A program made the position numbers and the translations under genes. Below the pieces are notes generated by a model. It worked only from the letters and a program-made list of their open reading frames with translations, did no database searches and had not been told where the DNA came from. Positions 25,663 through 34,230 of a stretch of DNA of 64,000 bases are shown one piece after another. Source of the DNA: an uncultured Rhodocyclaceae bacterium (GTDB taxonomy: Bacteria; Pseudomonadota; Gammaproteobacteria; Burkholderiales; Rhodocyclaceae); NCBI GenBank assembly GCA_907163075.1, contig CAJQTY010000001.1, forward strand, positions 1,736,001-1,800,000, read 5' to 3'. Within the stretch, counting starts at the first letter, position 1, and each line of letters opens with the position of its first letter.

Positions 25663-26043
25663 ATGTCCGCAGTGATCAAACAAAGCACCGAAAAGCCCGA
25701 TCTCGCTGTTGTCCTGAGCAAGGCCGTGACGCGCGCTGCCGAGCGTCTGGACATTTCACGCAGCCTGCTCGCGCAGGTGCTCGGCCTTAGCACCGCCACC
25801 ATCTCGCGCCTGTACAACGGCAACTATCACCTTGAACAAAGCCGCAAGGAATGGGAGTTTGCCCTGCTTTTCGTGCGTGCCTTTCGCTCTCTCGACTCCA
25901 TCGTCGGCGACGAAAGCACAGCCCGGCAGTGGCTTAACAGCGAAAACCGCGCCTTGAACGGCCGCCCGATCGAACTCATTCGCCATACGGAAGGACTCGT
26001 CCGTGTCGTTCAATACCTGGACGCCTCTCGCGCTATCGTCTGA
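25663..26043 (+). CDS. Xre/MbcA/ParS-type antitoxin
   Basis: 126 aa. The N-terminal helix-turn-helix DISRSLLAQVLGLSTATISRLYNG is followed by the DUF2384-type C-terminal region (LFVRAFRSLDSIVGDESTARQWLNSENRALNGRPIELI). This is the antitoxin that neutralises RES toxins and represses its own operon. GGAGGG lies upstream of the ATG. It overlaps the toxin gene by 41 bp. Confidence 0.93.
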   Translation: MSAVIKQSTEKPDLAVVLSKAVTRAAERLDISRSLLAQVLGLSTATISRLYNGNYHLEQSRKEWEFALLFVRAFRSLDSIVGDESTARQWLNSENRALNGRPIELIRHTEGLVRVVQYLDASRAIV

Positions 26044-26716
26044 AGCCCGCGACTGGCGGGGTTCCGTGTGGCGCATGGTCGAGGCGCAGCACATCGCGTC
26101 GACCATGAAGATCGTCGACAGCGAGGAGGAACAAAACCTCCTCGAAGCCCTGCTCGAAGGCAACAAACCAGCTTTGCCGGCGGCCAGCGAAGAACTAGAC
26201 TACCTGCTCGCCAGCCCTTTCCGCTACAGTCCGCTGCGCGGCGGCTCACGCTTCCGGGCGCTGACCGATCCCGGCGTTTTCTACGGCGCGGAATCGGTAC
26301 GCACGGCCAGCGCCGAACTCGGCTACTGGCGCTGGAAATTCCTGCGCGATGCCGTCGACCTGATCAAGCTGGAACCGGTTGCCCACACGGCTTTCCGTAC
26401 CGAGATCCGGAGCAGCGCGATCGATCTCCGCCGTGCGCCGTTCAGCATCGATGCCGCCTCGACGCACCCGACCGACTACACCGACTGCCAGGCCATGGCC
26501 CGCCTCGTCCGCGAAGCCGATCTCGGCGCCATTGTCTACCGCTCGGTACGCGACCCGAAGCCGGCCTGGTGCATGGCCATCCTGACGCCCGCCGCTTTTG
26601 CCCAGCCCCGGCCCTACCCCGCCAGACAAACGTGGTGGCTCGCCGTGCGCCAGGATGAAGTGATCTGGCGGCGGGAAAACGACGCGCACAGCATTCCGAT
26701 GAACAACTGGATATAA
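26003..26716 (+). CDS. RES-domain toxin
   Basis: 237 aa, GTG start inside the antitoxin gene. RES proteins are NAD+ glycohydrolases or ADP-ribosyl-transferase-fold enzymes that deplete NAD. The conserved Arg (SRFRALTDPGVFYGAES), Glu/Ser region and the IVYRSVRDPKP strand are all visible. Intact and full length, so the pair can be active. Confidence 0.92.
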   Translation: MSFNTWTPLALSSEARDWRGSVWRMVEAQHIASTMKIVDSEEEQNLLEALLEGNKPALPAASEELDYLLASPFRYSPLRGGSRFRALTDPGVFYGAESVRTASAELGYWRWKFLRDAVDLIKLEPVAHTAFRTEIRSSAIDLRRAPFSIDAASTHPTDYTDCQAMARLVREADLGAIVYRSVRDPKPAWCMAILTPAAFAQPRPYPARQTWWLAVRQDEVIWRRENDAHSIPMNNWI

Positions 26717-26769
26717 ATTTCTGGCAAAAGTGAGCAAAACGTGATTTTTACGCTTTAAAGTGTTACCCG

Positions 26770-26984
26770 TGGTCGCTTCCTTGCGCGAAGAGCTGATCGG
26801 CAAGAGCCACAACGTCGTGCGCCACCCGGACATGCCGCCGGCGGCTTTCGAGGATCTGTGGAAGACCCTTGAAGCAGGCCTTCCCTGGCGCGGCGCCGTC
26901 AAGAACCGCTGCAGGAACGGCGACTATTACTGGGCGGATGCCCTTGCCTCGCCGCTGCGCAAGGATGGCGGGATCGTCGGTTAA
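26770..26984 (+). pseudogene. PAS-domain relic of an aerotaxis-type receptor
   Basis: About 70 codons match the middle of the Aer-type PAS domain: REELIGKSHNVVRHPDMPP, a WKTLEAGLPWRGAVKNRCRNGDYYW-like stretch (family: W-G-VKNRCKNGDHYW), then premature stop after GGIVG. The N-terminal cap, membrane anchor and signalling domain are absent. It is a decayed fragment, with palindromic repeats immediately downstream. Confidence 0.75.
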
Positions 26985-27003
26985 GGTTCGGGCTAACGAC
27001 GCC

Positions 27004-27086
27004 GTCGGAAAAGCCGAAGGCGCCTTCCGACGGTCGGTAGCCGAGGGCATCCCGTCGCCAGTGTTGGAAGGCGCTGCGCTTTTCCG
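27004..27086. repeat. REP-like repeat pair
   Basis: Two palindromic units: 27004-27031 (GTCGGAAAAG ... CTTCCGAC) and 27066-27086, the exact reverse complement of the unit at 344-364. It lies between the PAS relic and dgoA. Confidence 0.75.
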
Positions 27087-27139
27087 ACCCACGACATTTG
27101 CACTGAACGGAACTTCAGGTCAAACCGGGTTTTCCCGGT

Positions 27140-27805
27140 TTATCGCCTCGCCAGCCGGTTCCAGGCGGCGACAAAGTCTTTGGCCCGCTTCACCACCTGC
27201 TCGCAGCTCATGCCCGGCGCATAGAGCGCGGAGCCCAGGCCGAAACCGCCGGCGCCGGCTTCCAGATAAGGCTTCATGGTGTCCGGCCGGATGCCGCCGA
27301 CCGGCAGCAGGCGAACGTCCTTCGGCAACACCACGCGGATCGCCTTGAGGATTTGCGGGGTGACCAGTTCGGCCGGAAACAGCTTCAGCGCGTCGGCACC
27401 CGCCGCCAGTGCGGCGAAGGCTTCGGTCGGCGTCGCCACGCCGGGCACGCAGAGCAGGCCGGCGCCCTTGGCGGCGCGAATCACCGTCGTGTCGGCGTGC
27501 GGCATGACCACCAGTTCGCCGCCGCAGGCCTTGAGTTGCGCCACCTGCTCGACGCTGAGCACCGTTCCGGCGCCAACCAGCGCATCGTCCGGCAGCGCGC
27601 GGCGAAGCGTGGCGATACTGTTGAACGGATCGGGCGAATTGAGCGGCACCTCGATCAGGCGAAAACCGGCGTGGTAGAGCCCCTGGCCAATCGCCTCGGC
27701 TTCCTCCGGCTGCAGACCGCGCAGGATGGCCACCAGCGGCAGGGCGGCGCTGGCCGTGGCAAAACGGTATTCGAGCAGGCTGTTGTCAGGCATCGTGCGC
27801 TCCAT
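27140..27805 (-). CDS. dgoA: 2-dehydro-3-deoxy-6-phosphogalactonate aldolase
   Basis: Last step of the De Ley-Doudoroff pathway: cleaves KDPGal to pyruvate and glyceraldehyde 3-phosphate. 221-aa class I KDPG/KDPGal aldolase with VAILRGLQPEEA, VPLNSPDPF, the VGAGTVL strand, and the Schiff-base Lys in DALKLFPAELVTP. VGGIRPDTMKPYLEAGAGGFGLGSALY closes the barrel. NSPDPF and the ELVTP tail favour the galactonate (DgoA) over the gluconate (Eda) type. AAGGA lies before the ATG at 27805, 9 nt after the dgoK stop. Confidence 0.94.
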   Translation of the reverse strand: MERTMPDNSLLEYRFATASAALPLVAILRGLQPEEAEAIGQGLYHAGFRLIEVPLNSPDPFNSIATLRRALPDDALVGAGTVLSVEQVAQLKACGGELVVMPHADTTVIRAAKGAGLLCVPGVATPTEAFAALAAGADALKLFPAELVTPQILKAIRVVLPKDVRLLPVGGIRPDTMKPYLEAGAGGFGLGSALYAPGMSCEQVVKRAKDFVAAWNRLARR

Positions 27806-27814
27806 GAGTTTTCC

Positions 27815-28789
27815 TTATTTCAGCAGGCCGGCGGCCTGCGCGAGATTCCACAGGCCAACCGGGGCGGTGTTGTCGAGCACGGCATCGGCGGATTTGCCAA
27901 ACGACCGGAGCGATTGGGCGTAGCGCTGGCACAGCGCCGGATCGCCGATCATGATCAGCGGCACCCGGGCCGTTTCGTCGATGCCGGCCAGACCGGACAC
28001 CAGTTCGTGGCCGATCAGCAGGCCCGAGAGAAAATCAGCCAGCGCGGCCGGCGGCAGGCGCCCAGTCAGCCCCAGGGTACGCGTGGCGAATATCTGCTGC
28101 GCGAAGTCGCCGGGTTTGCTGGCGCGCGCGCTGGCGAGGCCCAGTTCGAAGGCCTCGGCGTTGGCGTTGGCGTTGACTTCATCCTGGGTTTCCGACGATT
28201 CGGGCATCAGGCGGCCGAGGATCGAATGTTTGCCGAGCACGGCGAACAGTTCGCCGGTCAGATAGGTGGCAAAGCGGACAATTTCGCCATGCTCGATCTG
28301 CACCCATTTCGAGTGCGTTCCCGGCAGGACGATGCAGGAACGGGCCGCCGACGACGGATCGTGCAGCAGGGCGCCGGCAATCTGAATCTCCTCGCCGCGC
28401 ATCACATCGGGGAGCCGCCCCGGTTCGTCGAGCAAGACGCCCGGCGCAATCAGGACGTCCGGCCCAAGCCCGCTGGCGATGCTGACGCTCTGCGCGGCCA
28501 GCGCCCGGATATCGGCCGGGCAGCGCACATACGGCGCTTCGCGCCAGCCTTGCGCGCTGCCAACCATGCCGCTGGCGACGATCGGCAGTTGTGGCCACTG
28601 CTGCAGCCAGTCGCCGGCAATCCCGGCAAAAGCCTGTTCGAAACCGGCGCGGCCCGGCGCCGGCAGGTGCTGGATGCCATGGCCGGAGTGGCGGCTGGCG
28701 ACCACCCTGGCCTCCTGCATGAGGAAGGCGCGCAGGCTGGAGGTGCCCCAGTCGAGCGCCAGTAGTTCGGGGGCGAGGCTGGCGTCCAT
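27815..28789 (-). CDS. dgoK: 2-dehydro-3-deoxygalactonokinase
   Basis: Phosphorylates 2-keto-3-deoxygalactonate at C6. 324 aa, with LDWGTSSLRAFLM opening (phosphate loop of the ASKHA fold), SGMVGSAQGWREAPYVRCP, and LPGTHSKWVQIEHGEI, all typical for DgoK. It lies between dgoD and dgoA in one operon. Confidence 0.95.
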   Translation of the reverse strand: MDASLAPELLALDWGTSSLRAFLMQEARVVASRHSGHGIQHLPAPGRAGFEQAFAGIAGDWLQQWPQLPIVASGMVGSAQGWREAPYVRCPADIRALAAQSVSIASGLGPDVLIAPGVLLDEPGRLPDVMRGEEIQIAGALLHDPSSAARSCIVLPGTHSKWVQIEHGEIVRFATYLTGELFAVLGKHSILGRLMPESSETQDEVNANANAEAFELGLASARASKPGDFAQQIFATRTLGLTGRLPPAALADFLSGLLIGHELVSGLAGIDETARVPLIMIGDPALCQRYAQSLRSFGKSADAVLDNTAPVGLWNLAQAAGLLK

Positions 28790-28823
28790 CAGTCAGCTTT
28801 CCGGATTAATGTGCGGGAACGAA

Positions 28824-29972
28824 TTACCACTCGGCGACGGCGCCATCAGCGTGGCGCCAGACCGGGTTGCGCCAGTCGGGAGCCGTCTTGCTGCGCTCGA
28901 TCACCAGTTCTTCGTTGACTTCGACGCCCAGCCCCGGCCTTTTCGGCGGCAGCATGTAACCGTCGTGGAACTGGAAGTCTTCCGCGTTGAGCACGTAATC
29001 CATCAGTTCGGCGCCCTGGTTGTAGTGGATGCCCATGCTCTGCTCCTGGAAAACGGCATTGCGCGAGACAAAGTCGACGTGCAGGCAGGACGCCAGGGCC
29101 AGCGGGCCGAGCGGGCAGTGCGGTGCAAAACCGACGTCGTAGGCCTCGGCCATGGCCGCAATTTTCGTGCATTCGCTGATCCCGCCGGCGTGTGACAGGT
29201 CGGGCTGGATGATGGCGATGCCGCCGGCCGTGAATACCCGCTTGAACTCGAAGCGCGAGAACATGCGCTCGCCGGCCGCGATCGGGATGTGCGTCATTTC
29301 GGCCAAGCGCGGATAGTATTCGGCCTGCTCGGCCAGCACCGGCTCCTCGATGAACAGCGGGCGGAAGGGCTCAAGCTCGCGGATCAGCACGCGTGCCATC
29401 GGCGCGGCCACGCGGCCGTGGAAATCGAGGCCGAATTCGATGCTGTTGCCGAAGGCTTCGCGGATCTCGGCGACCACGGCAACGGCGGCGTCGACCGTCC
29501 GGCTGTTGTCGATCAGGCTCATTTCCTGGCAGCCGTTGAGCTTGAAGGTATCGAAGCCGATACCCTGCAGCTTGCGGATGCCGTCGATCACCTCGGCCGG
29601 ACGGTCGCCGCCGACCCAGCTGTACATCTTCATGCGGTCGCGCACCAGGCCGCCGAGCAGTTGATACACTGGCGCTCCCAGCACCTTGCCCTTGATGTCC
29701 CAGAGCGCCTGGTCAATCCCGGCAATGGCGCTCATCAGGATCGGGCCGCCACGGTAGAAACCGGCGCGATACATGGTTTGCCAGATATCGTTGATACGCG
29801 CCGGGTCCTGGCCGATGACGTATTCGGAGAGTTCGTTCACGGCGGTTTCGACGCTGCGCGCGCGGCCTTCGATCACCGGCTCGCCCCAGCCGGTCACACC
29901 TTCATCCGTTTCGATTTTCAGAAACATCCAGCGCGGTGCCAGACGATAAGTGGTCAGTTTGGTTACTTTCAA
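28824..29972 (-). CDS. dgoD: D-galactonate dehydratase, enolase superfamily
   Basis: Dehydrates D-galactonate to 2-keto-3-deoxygalactonate. 382 aa, the same length as the E. coli enzyme. Visible: [19 protein letters not shown]-terminal cap, metal and catalytic regions [12 protein letters not shown] (His in place of the usual Lys base), FIEEPVL, and [38 protein letters not shown] holds the second catalytic His. It belongs to the mandelate racemase subgroup. It is followed by dgoK and dgoA, with TRAP transporter genes upstream. Confidence 0.95.
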   Translation of the reverse strand: MKVTKLTTYRLAPRWMFLKIETDEGVTGWGEPVIEGRARSVETAVNELSEYVIGQDPARINDIWQTMYRAGFYRGGPILMSAIAGIDQALWDIKGKVLGAPVYQLLGGLVRDRMKMYSWVGGDRPAEVIDGIRKLQGIGFDTFKLNGCQEMSLIDNSRTVDAAVAVVAEIREAFGNSIEFGLDFHGRVAAPMARVLIRELEPFRPLFIEEPVLAEQAEYYPRLAEMTHIPIAAGERMFSRFEFKRVFTAGGIAIIQPDLSHAGGISECTKIAAMAEAYDVGFAPHCPLGPLALASCLHVDFVSRNAVFQEQSMGIHYNQGAELMDYVLNAEDFQFHDGYMLPPKRPGLGVEVNEELVIERSKTAPDWRNPVWRHADGAVAEW

Positions 29973-30033
29973 GAAAACACCTCCGGGTCAGACAGAAAGA
30001 CGGCAAGCGACAGCCCGCCGTTACCGCAAACGA

Positions 30034-31314
30034 TCAGCGTGTCATCCACTTCAAGGGCAGCATGACGATCTCGGGGAAGATCACGAGCAGGAACATCACG
30101 ATGGCCTGGGCGATCATGAACGGGATGACGCCCTTGATGGCGCCGCTCATCGGGATGCGGGCGACGCCGCAGACGACGTTCAAGACCGTGCCCACCGGCG
30201 GCGTCACCAGCCCGATGGCGTTGTTCATGATGAACAGCACGCCAAAGTAAACCGGATCGATCCCCGCCTGCTTCAACACCGGCATCAGCACCGGCGTCAT
30301 GATCAGGATCGTCGGCGTCATGTCCAGCGCCGTGCCCACAACCAGCACCAGCATCATCAGAATAAAGGTCAGCAGCATCTTGTTGCCCATGAACGGCGCC
30401 ACCATCTCGGCCAGTTGCGCCGGAATGTCCGCCGCCGTGATCAGCCACGCCGAGACACCGGCTGCCGACACCAGGAACATGATCACCCCGGTCGTCTCCG
30501 CCGCGCGCAGGAAGAGGTGGAACAGATCCTTGAGCTTGATCTCGCGGTAAATGACCAGACCGGCGAACAGCGAATACGCCGCCGCCACCACCGCCGCTTC
30601 GGTCGGCGTGAACATCCCGATCTTCAGGCCACCGACGATCACCACCGGCAGCACCAGCGCCCACGCCGCATCGCGCGTCTCCTTCCAGCGCGCCTTCATG
30701 GTGAGCTTGGGCTCGACGGTCATCTCATCGTGCTGGGTACACCAGCGCCAGGCGATCATGATCGAGAGACCCATCATGATGCCGGGGACGATACCGGCGA
30801 TGAACAGCTTGGTGATCGAGACGCCGCCGGTGACGCCGAACAGGATCAGTCCGATCGACGGCGGGATCACCGGCGCGATGATGCCGCCGCAGGCGATCAG
30901 ACCGCACGAGCGATTGACGTTGTAGCCGGCCTTGCGCATCATGGGAATGAGCACCGAGGCCAGGGCCGCCGTATCGGCGACCGCCGAGCCGGACAGCGAG
31001 GCCATGACGATCGCCGCCATCACCGCCACGTAACCCAGTCCGCCGCGGATGTGTCCGACCCAGGCCATGGCCATGGTGATGATGCGCCGCGTCATGCCGC
31101 CGGCGTTCATGAACTCGCCGGCCAGCATGAAGAAGGGCACGGCCAGCAGCGGGAAGCTGTTGGCGCCGTCCCACATGTTCTGGATGACGATCTGCGGGTC
31201 GGTCATGCCCATGTAGTACATCATGGTGATGCCGCAGCCGATCAGGGCGAAGGCGACCGGCATGCCGAGTGCCATCAGCGCCAGCAGGGAGCCGACAAAG
31301 ACAAAGACGGTCAT
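30034..31314 (-). CDS. TRAP transporter large membrane subunit (DctM)
   Basis: 426 aa, about 12 transmembrane segments, with DctM signatures (GMPVAFALIGCG; PFFMLAGEFMNAGGMTRRI; PPSIGLILFGVTGG). Forms the sodium-driven permease with the small subunit. The start overlaps the end of the DctQ gene by 4 bp. Its place next to dgoD suggests galactonate or a related aldonate as substrate. Confidence 0.93.
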   Translation of the reverse strand: MTVFVFVGSLLALMALGMPVAFALIGCGITMMYYMGMTDPQIVIQNMWDGANSFPLLAVPFFMLAGEFMNAGGMTRRIITMAMAWVGHIRGGLGYVAVMAAIVMASLSGSAVADTAALASVLIPMMRKAGYNVNRSCGLIACGGIIAPVIPPSIGLILFGVTGGVSITKLFIAGIVPGIMMGLSIMIAWRWCTQHDEMTVEPKLTMKARWKETRDAAWALVLPVVIVGGLKIGMFTPTEAAVVAAAYSLFAGLVIYREIKLKDLFHLFLRAAETTGVIMFLVSAAGVSAWLITAADIPAQLAEMVAPFMGNKMLLTFILMMLVLVVGTALDMTPTILIMTPVLMPVLKQAGIDPVYFGVLFIMNNAIGLVTPPVGTVLNVVCGVARIPMSGAIKGVIPFMIAQAIVMFLLVIFPEIVMLPLKWMTR

Positions 31315-31892
31315 GCTTTTGCTCCTTCACGTTTGTCGTGCACGGCGATTTCTTTTTCGATCTCGTGCGCTTCTTCCATGCCTTCTTCCATCACGTCGAT
31401 CAGCTCGTTTTCCTCGACGTGACCGAGGAACAGGCGAAGCAGATTGACCACGCAGATGATGGCCATGGCCGCGCCTGCCAGGTAGCTGATGCCGTAGACG
31501 TAGAGCATGCTGATCTGCATCACGGCCGAGGCGTTCTGGGCGATGATGTCGTGCTGCAGCCAGGTGCCGTAGAGCATGTACAGGCTGCAGATGCCCATGA
31601 TGGCCTGGCTGATGCCCCAGCAGACCTTGCGCCCGAACACGGGCAGGGCGGCGACGACCATGTCGACGCCGAGGTGGGAGTGCCGGCGCATGCCGACGAT
31701 GGCGCCGATGAAGCACATCCAGACGAAGGCGAAGCGCGGCAATTCTTCGGAGATGTCGATGCCGCTGTTGAAGAACAGCCGCATCATGACGTTGATGAAG
31801 ACCAGGACAAACATCACGACCATGCACAGGACCAGGATGAGTTCGAGCAGCCGGTCGAAGCCTTTGATCGCCGAGTGCAGTAGCTGTTTCAT
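31311..31892 (-). CDS. TRAP transporter small membrane subunit (DctQ)
   Basis: 193 aa, four transmembrane helices, with the DctQ-type ELPRFAFVWMCFIGAIVGMRRHSHLGVD segment. The ATG at 31892 is chosen because AAAGGA precedes it; an upstream in-frame ATG at 31928 lacks a ribosome site. Couples with DctM. Confidence 0.92.
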   Translation of the reverse strand: MKQLLHSAIKGFDRLLELILVLCMVVMFVLVFINVMMRLFFNSGIDISEELPRFAFVWMCFIGAIVGMRRHSHLGVDMVVAALPVFGRKVCWGISQAIMGICSLYMLYGTWLQHDIIAQNASAVMQISMLYVYGISYLAGAAMAIICVVNLLRLFLGHVEENELIDVMEEGMEEAHEIEKEIAVHDKREGAKA

Positions 31893-31942
31893 ATCCGGAT
31901 TCCTTTTCGGGGAAAGGTGGTTACGCACCGACAGAACGGATA

Positions 31943-32021
31943 GCCGTGCCCGGGTGCGCCCTCGTGGCGAGGGGGCACGGCTTGAGGATTCGACTGGAAA
32001 GAGCGATGTTTCGCCCTTTCC
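31943..32021 (-). other. Two hairpins in the dctP-dctQ spacer
   Basis: Hairpin 1 (31943-31981) has arms GCCGTGCCC / GGGGCACGGC and an inner stem CCTCG/CGAGG. Hairpin 2 (31996-32021) has arms GGAAAG / CTTTCC plus GCGA/TCGC pairing. Neither has a T-tract on the transcribed strand. Such intercistronic structures often stabilise the binding-protein mRNA and lower downstream expression (inference). Confidence 0.55.
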
Positions 32022-32034
32022 GTGGTGCGGGGGC

Positions 32035-33042
32035 TTACTTGGCGGCGCGGACCTTGTCGATCTCGGCGTAGAACTCCTTGATGAAGTCTTCGCCGATCTG
32101 CGGGGCGAACTTGGCGACGACCGGCTTGACCTTTTCCTGGATCTTGGCCAGGTCGGCCGGGGCGATGGCGTCGACCTTGACGCCGGCGGTGCCGAATTTG
32201 CCGATCACGTCCTTGTCGCCTTCGTCGAGCAGCTGGCGCTGGAGGAGTTTGGCTTCGTCGGCGGCTTTCTGGATGCCCTGCTTGTCGGCGTCGGAGAGGC
32301 CGTCCCAGAATTTCTTGGAGACGACGAGGGCGACCGGGGTGTAGACGTGGTTGGTCAGGGAGATGTATTTCTGGACTTCCTGCATCTTGTTGGAATACAT
32401 GTGCACCAGGGGGTTTTCCTGGCCGTCGATGGCTTTGATTTCGAGTGCGGTGAATACTTCGGAGAAGGCCATGGGGACGGCGTTGGCGCCGAGGGTCTTC
32501 CAGGTGTCGAGGGCGACCGGGTTGGCCATGACGCGGACCTTCAGGCCGCTGATGTCGTCAAGCTTGGTGACCGGGCGTTTGCTGTTGGAGAGGTTGCGAA
32601 AGCCCATGCCGGTCCACATCAGGCCGACGACGCCGGTCGGTTCGAGCATCTTGAAGATCTTCTTGGACGAGGCGCCGTCGAGCAGGGCGTACACTTCCTT
32701 GGTGTTGGCGAACATGAAAGGCAGGTCCCAGACCTGGACTTCCTTGACGCGCGTGGAGAACGGGGCCAGGGTGCCGATGTAGAATTCCTGCGTGCCGGCC
32801 TGGACGGCTTGCAGCATCTTTTCGTCGCTGCCCAGCGTGGCGCTGTGGAAGGCTTTGATCTGGACGTTGTTGTTGGTGTATTTGCCCGCCAGTTCGGCAA
32901 ACTTGTTCATCGCCATCGCCTGCGGGTGGCTGTCCGGCATGGCGTGGCCGAGTTTGGCCGTCACCACCGCCCACGCGCTCCCCGCGCTCAGAAAACCCAG
33001 CGCCGCAACAACCGCCAACTGCTTGAATATCGATTTCTTCAT
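32035..33042 (-). CDS. TRAP transporter periplasmic binding protein (DctP)
   Basis: 335 aa with a signal peptide (MKKSIFKQLAVVAALGFLSAG, cleavage near SAWA). DctP fold features: KLGHAMPDSHPQAMAMNKFAELAG, the substrate-binding Arg region LKVRVMANPVALDTWKTLGANAVPM, and GQENPLVHMYSNKMQEVQKYI. It delivers the acid substrate to DctQM. It is placed between the regulator gene and the permease genes. Confidence 0.94.
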   Translation of the reverse strand: MKKSIFKQLAVVAALGFLSAGSAWAVVTAKLGHAMPDSHPQAMAMNKFAELAGKYTNNNVQIKAFHSATLGSDEKMLQAVQAGTQEFYIGTLAPFSTRVKEVQVWDLPFMFANTKEVYALLDGASSKKIFKMLEPTGVVGLMWTGMGFRNLSNSKRPVTKLDDISGLKVRVMANPVALDTWKTLGANAVPMAFSEVFTALEIKAIDGQENPLVHMYSNKMQEVQKYISLTNHVYTPVALVVSKKFWDGLSDADKQGIQKAADEAKLLQRQLLDEGDKDVIGKFGTAGVKVDAIAPADLAKIQEKVKPVVAKFAPQIGEDFIKEFYAEIDKVRAAK

Positions 33043-33080
33043 GATTGATTCTCCTTGAAATTAAAATTGACTTAAAAAAA

Positions 33081-33860
33081 CTACCCGCCGATTACTACCG
33101 GTCCGTTTTCGCCCGAGACCGGCGTGTTCTCCTGGTCAGGCAGACTGCTCCGTGCTGCATTCAAACTCGTTTCCTTCGCCGGCCGGATCCGGGCGCGCCC
33201 CGCCGTACGGACAACCATGTCGTGGCAGGCACGTTCGGCCGCTTCAGGATTCTTGCGCCGGATGGCGTCGAACAGATCGCCGTGTTCCTTCATCGTCAGT
33301 TCCATGTGCTGGCTGTCGGAGAGGAAGGTGTGATCGAAGATGGCGCGTTGCAGCGCGCTGATGGCATCGCTCAGTTGCTGGATAACAACGTTGTGCGTGC
33401 CAAGCAGAATGGCCTTGTGGAACCGGATATCGGCCTCATGGAAAGCGGCGAGGTTTTCGCGGTTGGCCTCCATGTCGTTGTAGCTCGCCTCGATGGCCAC
33501 CAGGTCGACGGCCGTTGCGCGCTCGGCGGCCCAGCGTGAAATTGCCGGCTCGATCAGGCTGCGCACCTCGACCAGCGAACCGATCAATTCCGGATCGTCA
33601 CCTTTTTCCAGCACCCAGGCGAGCACATCGACATCCAGGAAATTCCACAGCTCGCGCGGCATGACAAAGAGGCCGCGATGCGGCTGCGCATCGATCAGGC
33701 GCTTGGTCGAAAGCACTTTCACCACTTCGCGCATGACATTGCGCGAGGCCTCAAAGCGTTCGCACAACTCGGCCTCCGAAGGTAGCGACGAACCGGGTTC
33801 GTACTCGCCCTGGGCGATCTGCTTGCCAAACAATCGGGTCAGTCGATCGGTTTTGGTCAT
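33081..33860 (-). CDS. FadR/GntR-family regulator (DgoR-like)
   Basis: 259 aa. N-terminal winged helix-turn-helix (PSEAELCERFEASRNVMREVVKVLSTKRLI; HRGLFVMP wing). C-terminal FCD domain with the metal or ligand His residues (FHEADIRFHKAIL; EHGDLFDAI). The ATG at 33860 has GGAGACC upstream; the longer reading frame lacks one. It is the first gene of the dgo/TRAP operon, so an aldonate-responsive repressor is likely. Candidate operators lie at 34112-34150. Confidence 0.9.
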   Translation of the reverse strand: MTKTDRLTRLFGKQIAQGEYEPGSSLPSEAELCERFEASRNVMREVVKVLSTKRLIDAQPHRGLFVMPRELWNFLDVDVLAWVLEKGDDPELIGSLVEVRSLIEPAISRWAAERATAVDLVAIEASYNDMEANRENLAAFHEADIRFHKAILLGTHNVVIQQLSDAISALQRAIFDHTFLSDSQHMELTMKEHGDLFDAIRRKNPEAAERACHDMVVRTAGRARIRPAKETSLNAARSSLPDQENTPVSGENGPVVIGG

Positions 33861-34111
33861 TGCTGGTCTCCGCACTCCGATGGTCGCTATCGCTGGACGC
33901 GAGCCGAGCCGCCGCTGACGTGAATCCGGCATTCGGTGGCCTTGCGGAACGGGACGGTGCCGCTATCCAGGCGATGAAAAAGCGCGCTCAGCGCAACAAA
34001 GTCCAGCACCCCTCGGTCCGGAATAGTCAGTCCAGCGCTCATTTGTCCCTCAATTTGTTTGAGTTTGTCAGGCGATGACGAAGTGTGACATTCAAAAAGG
34101 GGCAATGTCAA

Positions 34112-34150
34112 CTACACTGTAGGACAATTTTTATTTAGTTGTATGACAAC
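34112..34150. promoter_or_regulatory. Candidate operators for the GntR-type regulator
   Basis: Two palindromes: CTACACTGTAG at 34112-34122 (also readable as TGTAGGACA, 34118-34126) and GTTGTATGACAAC at 34138-34150, about 22 bp apart or two helical turns. The second fits the TNGTNNNACNA pattern of FadR/FCD regulators. It overlaps the -35 of the divergent dehydratase promoter. Confidence 0.55.
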
Positions 34151-34172
34151 AAGACAATCTCTATGCTAGAAT
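34143..34172 (+). promoter_or_regulatory. Sigma70-type promoter of the IlvD/Edd dehydratase gene
   Basis: -35 ATGACA (34143-34148) and -10 TAGAAT (34167-34172) with an 18-bp spacer. The -35 is inside the palindrome at 34138-34150, as expected for repression. Confidence 0.5.
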
Positions 34173-34230
34173 CAATTCCGACAGCTACCTTTCCGGCGAT
34201 ATTGCCCAGGCTCACAAAGAAGGAACGGAC

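Noticed and set aside
29950-31422. 490-codon plus-strand frame rich in His, Arg and Asp
   Set aside because: Antisense shadow of the TRAP DctM gene; composition is that of complementary GC-rich coding DNA.
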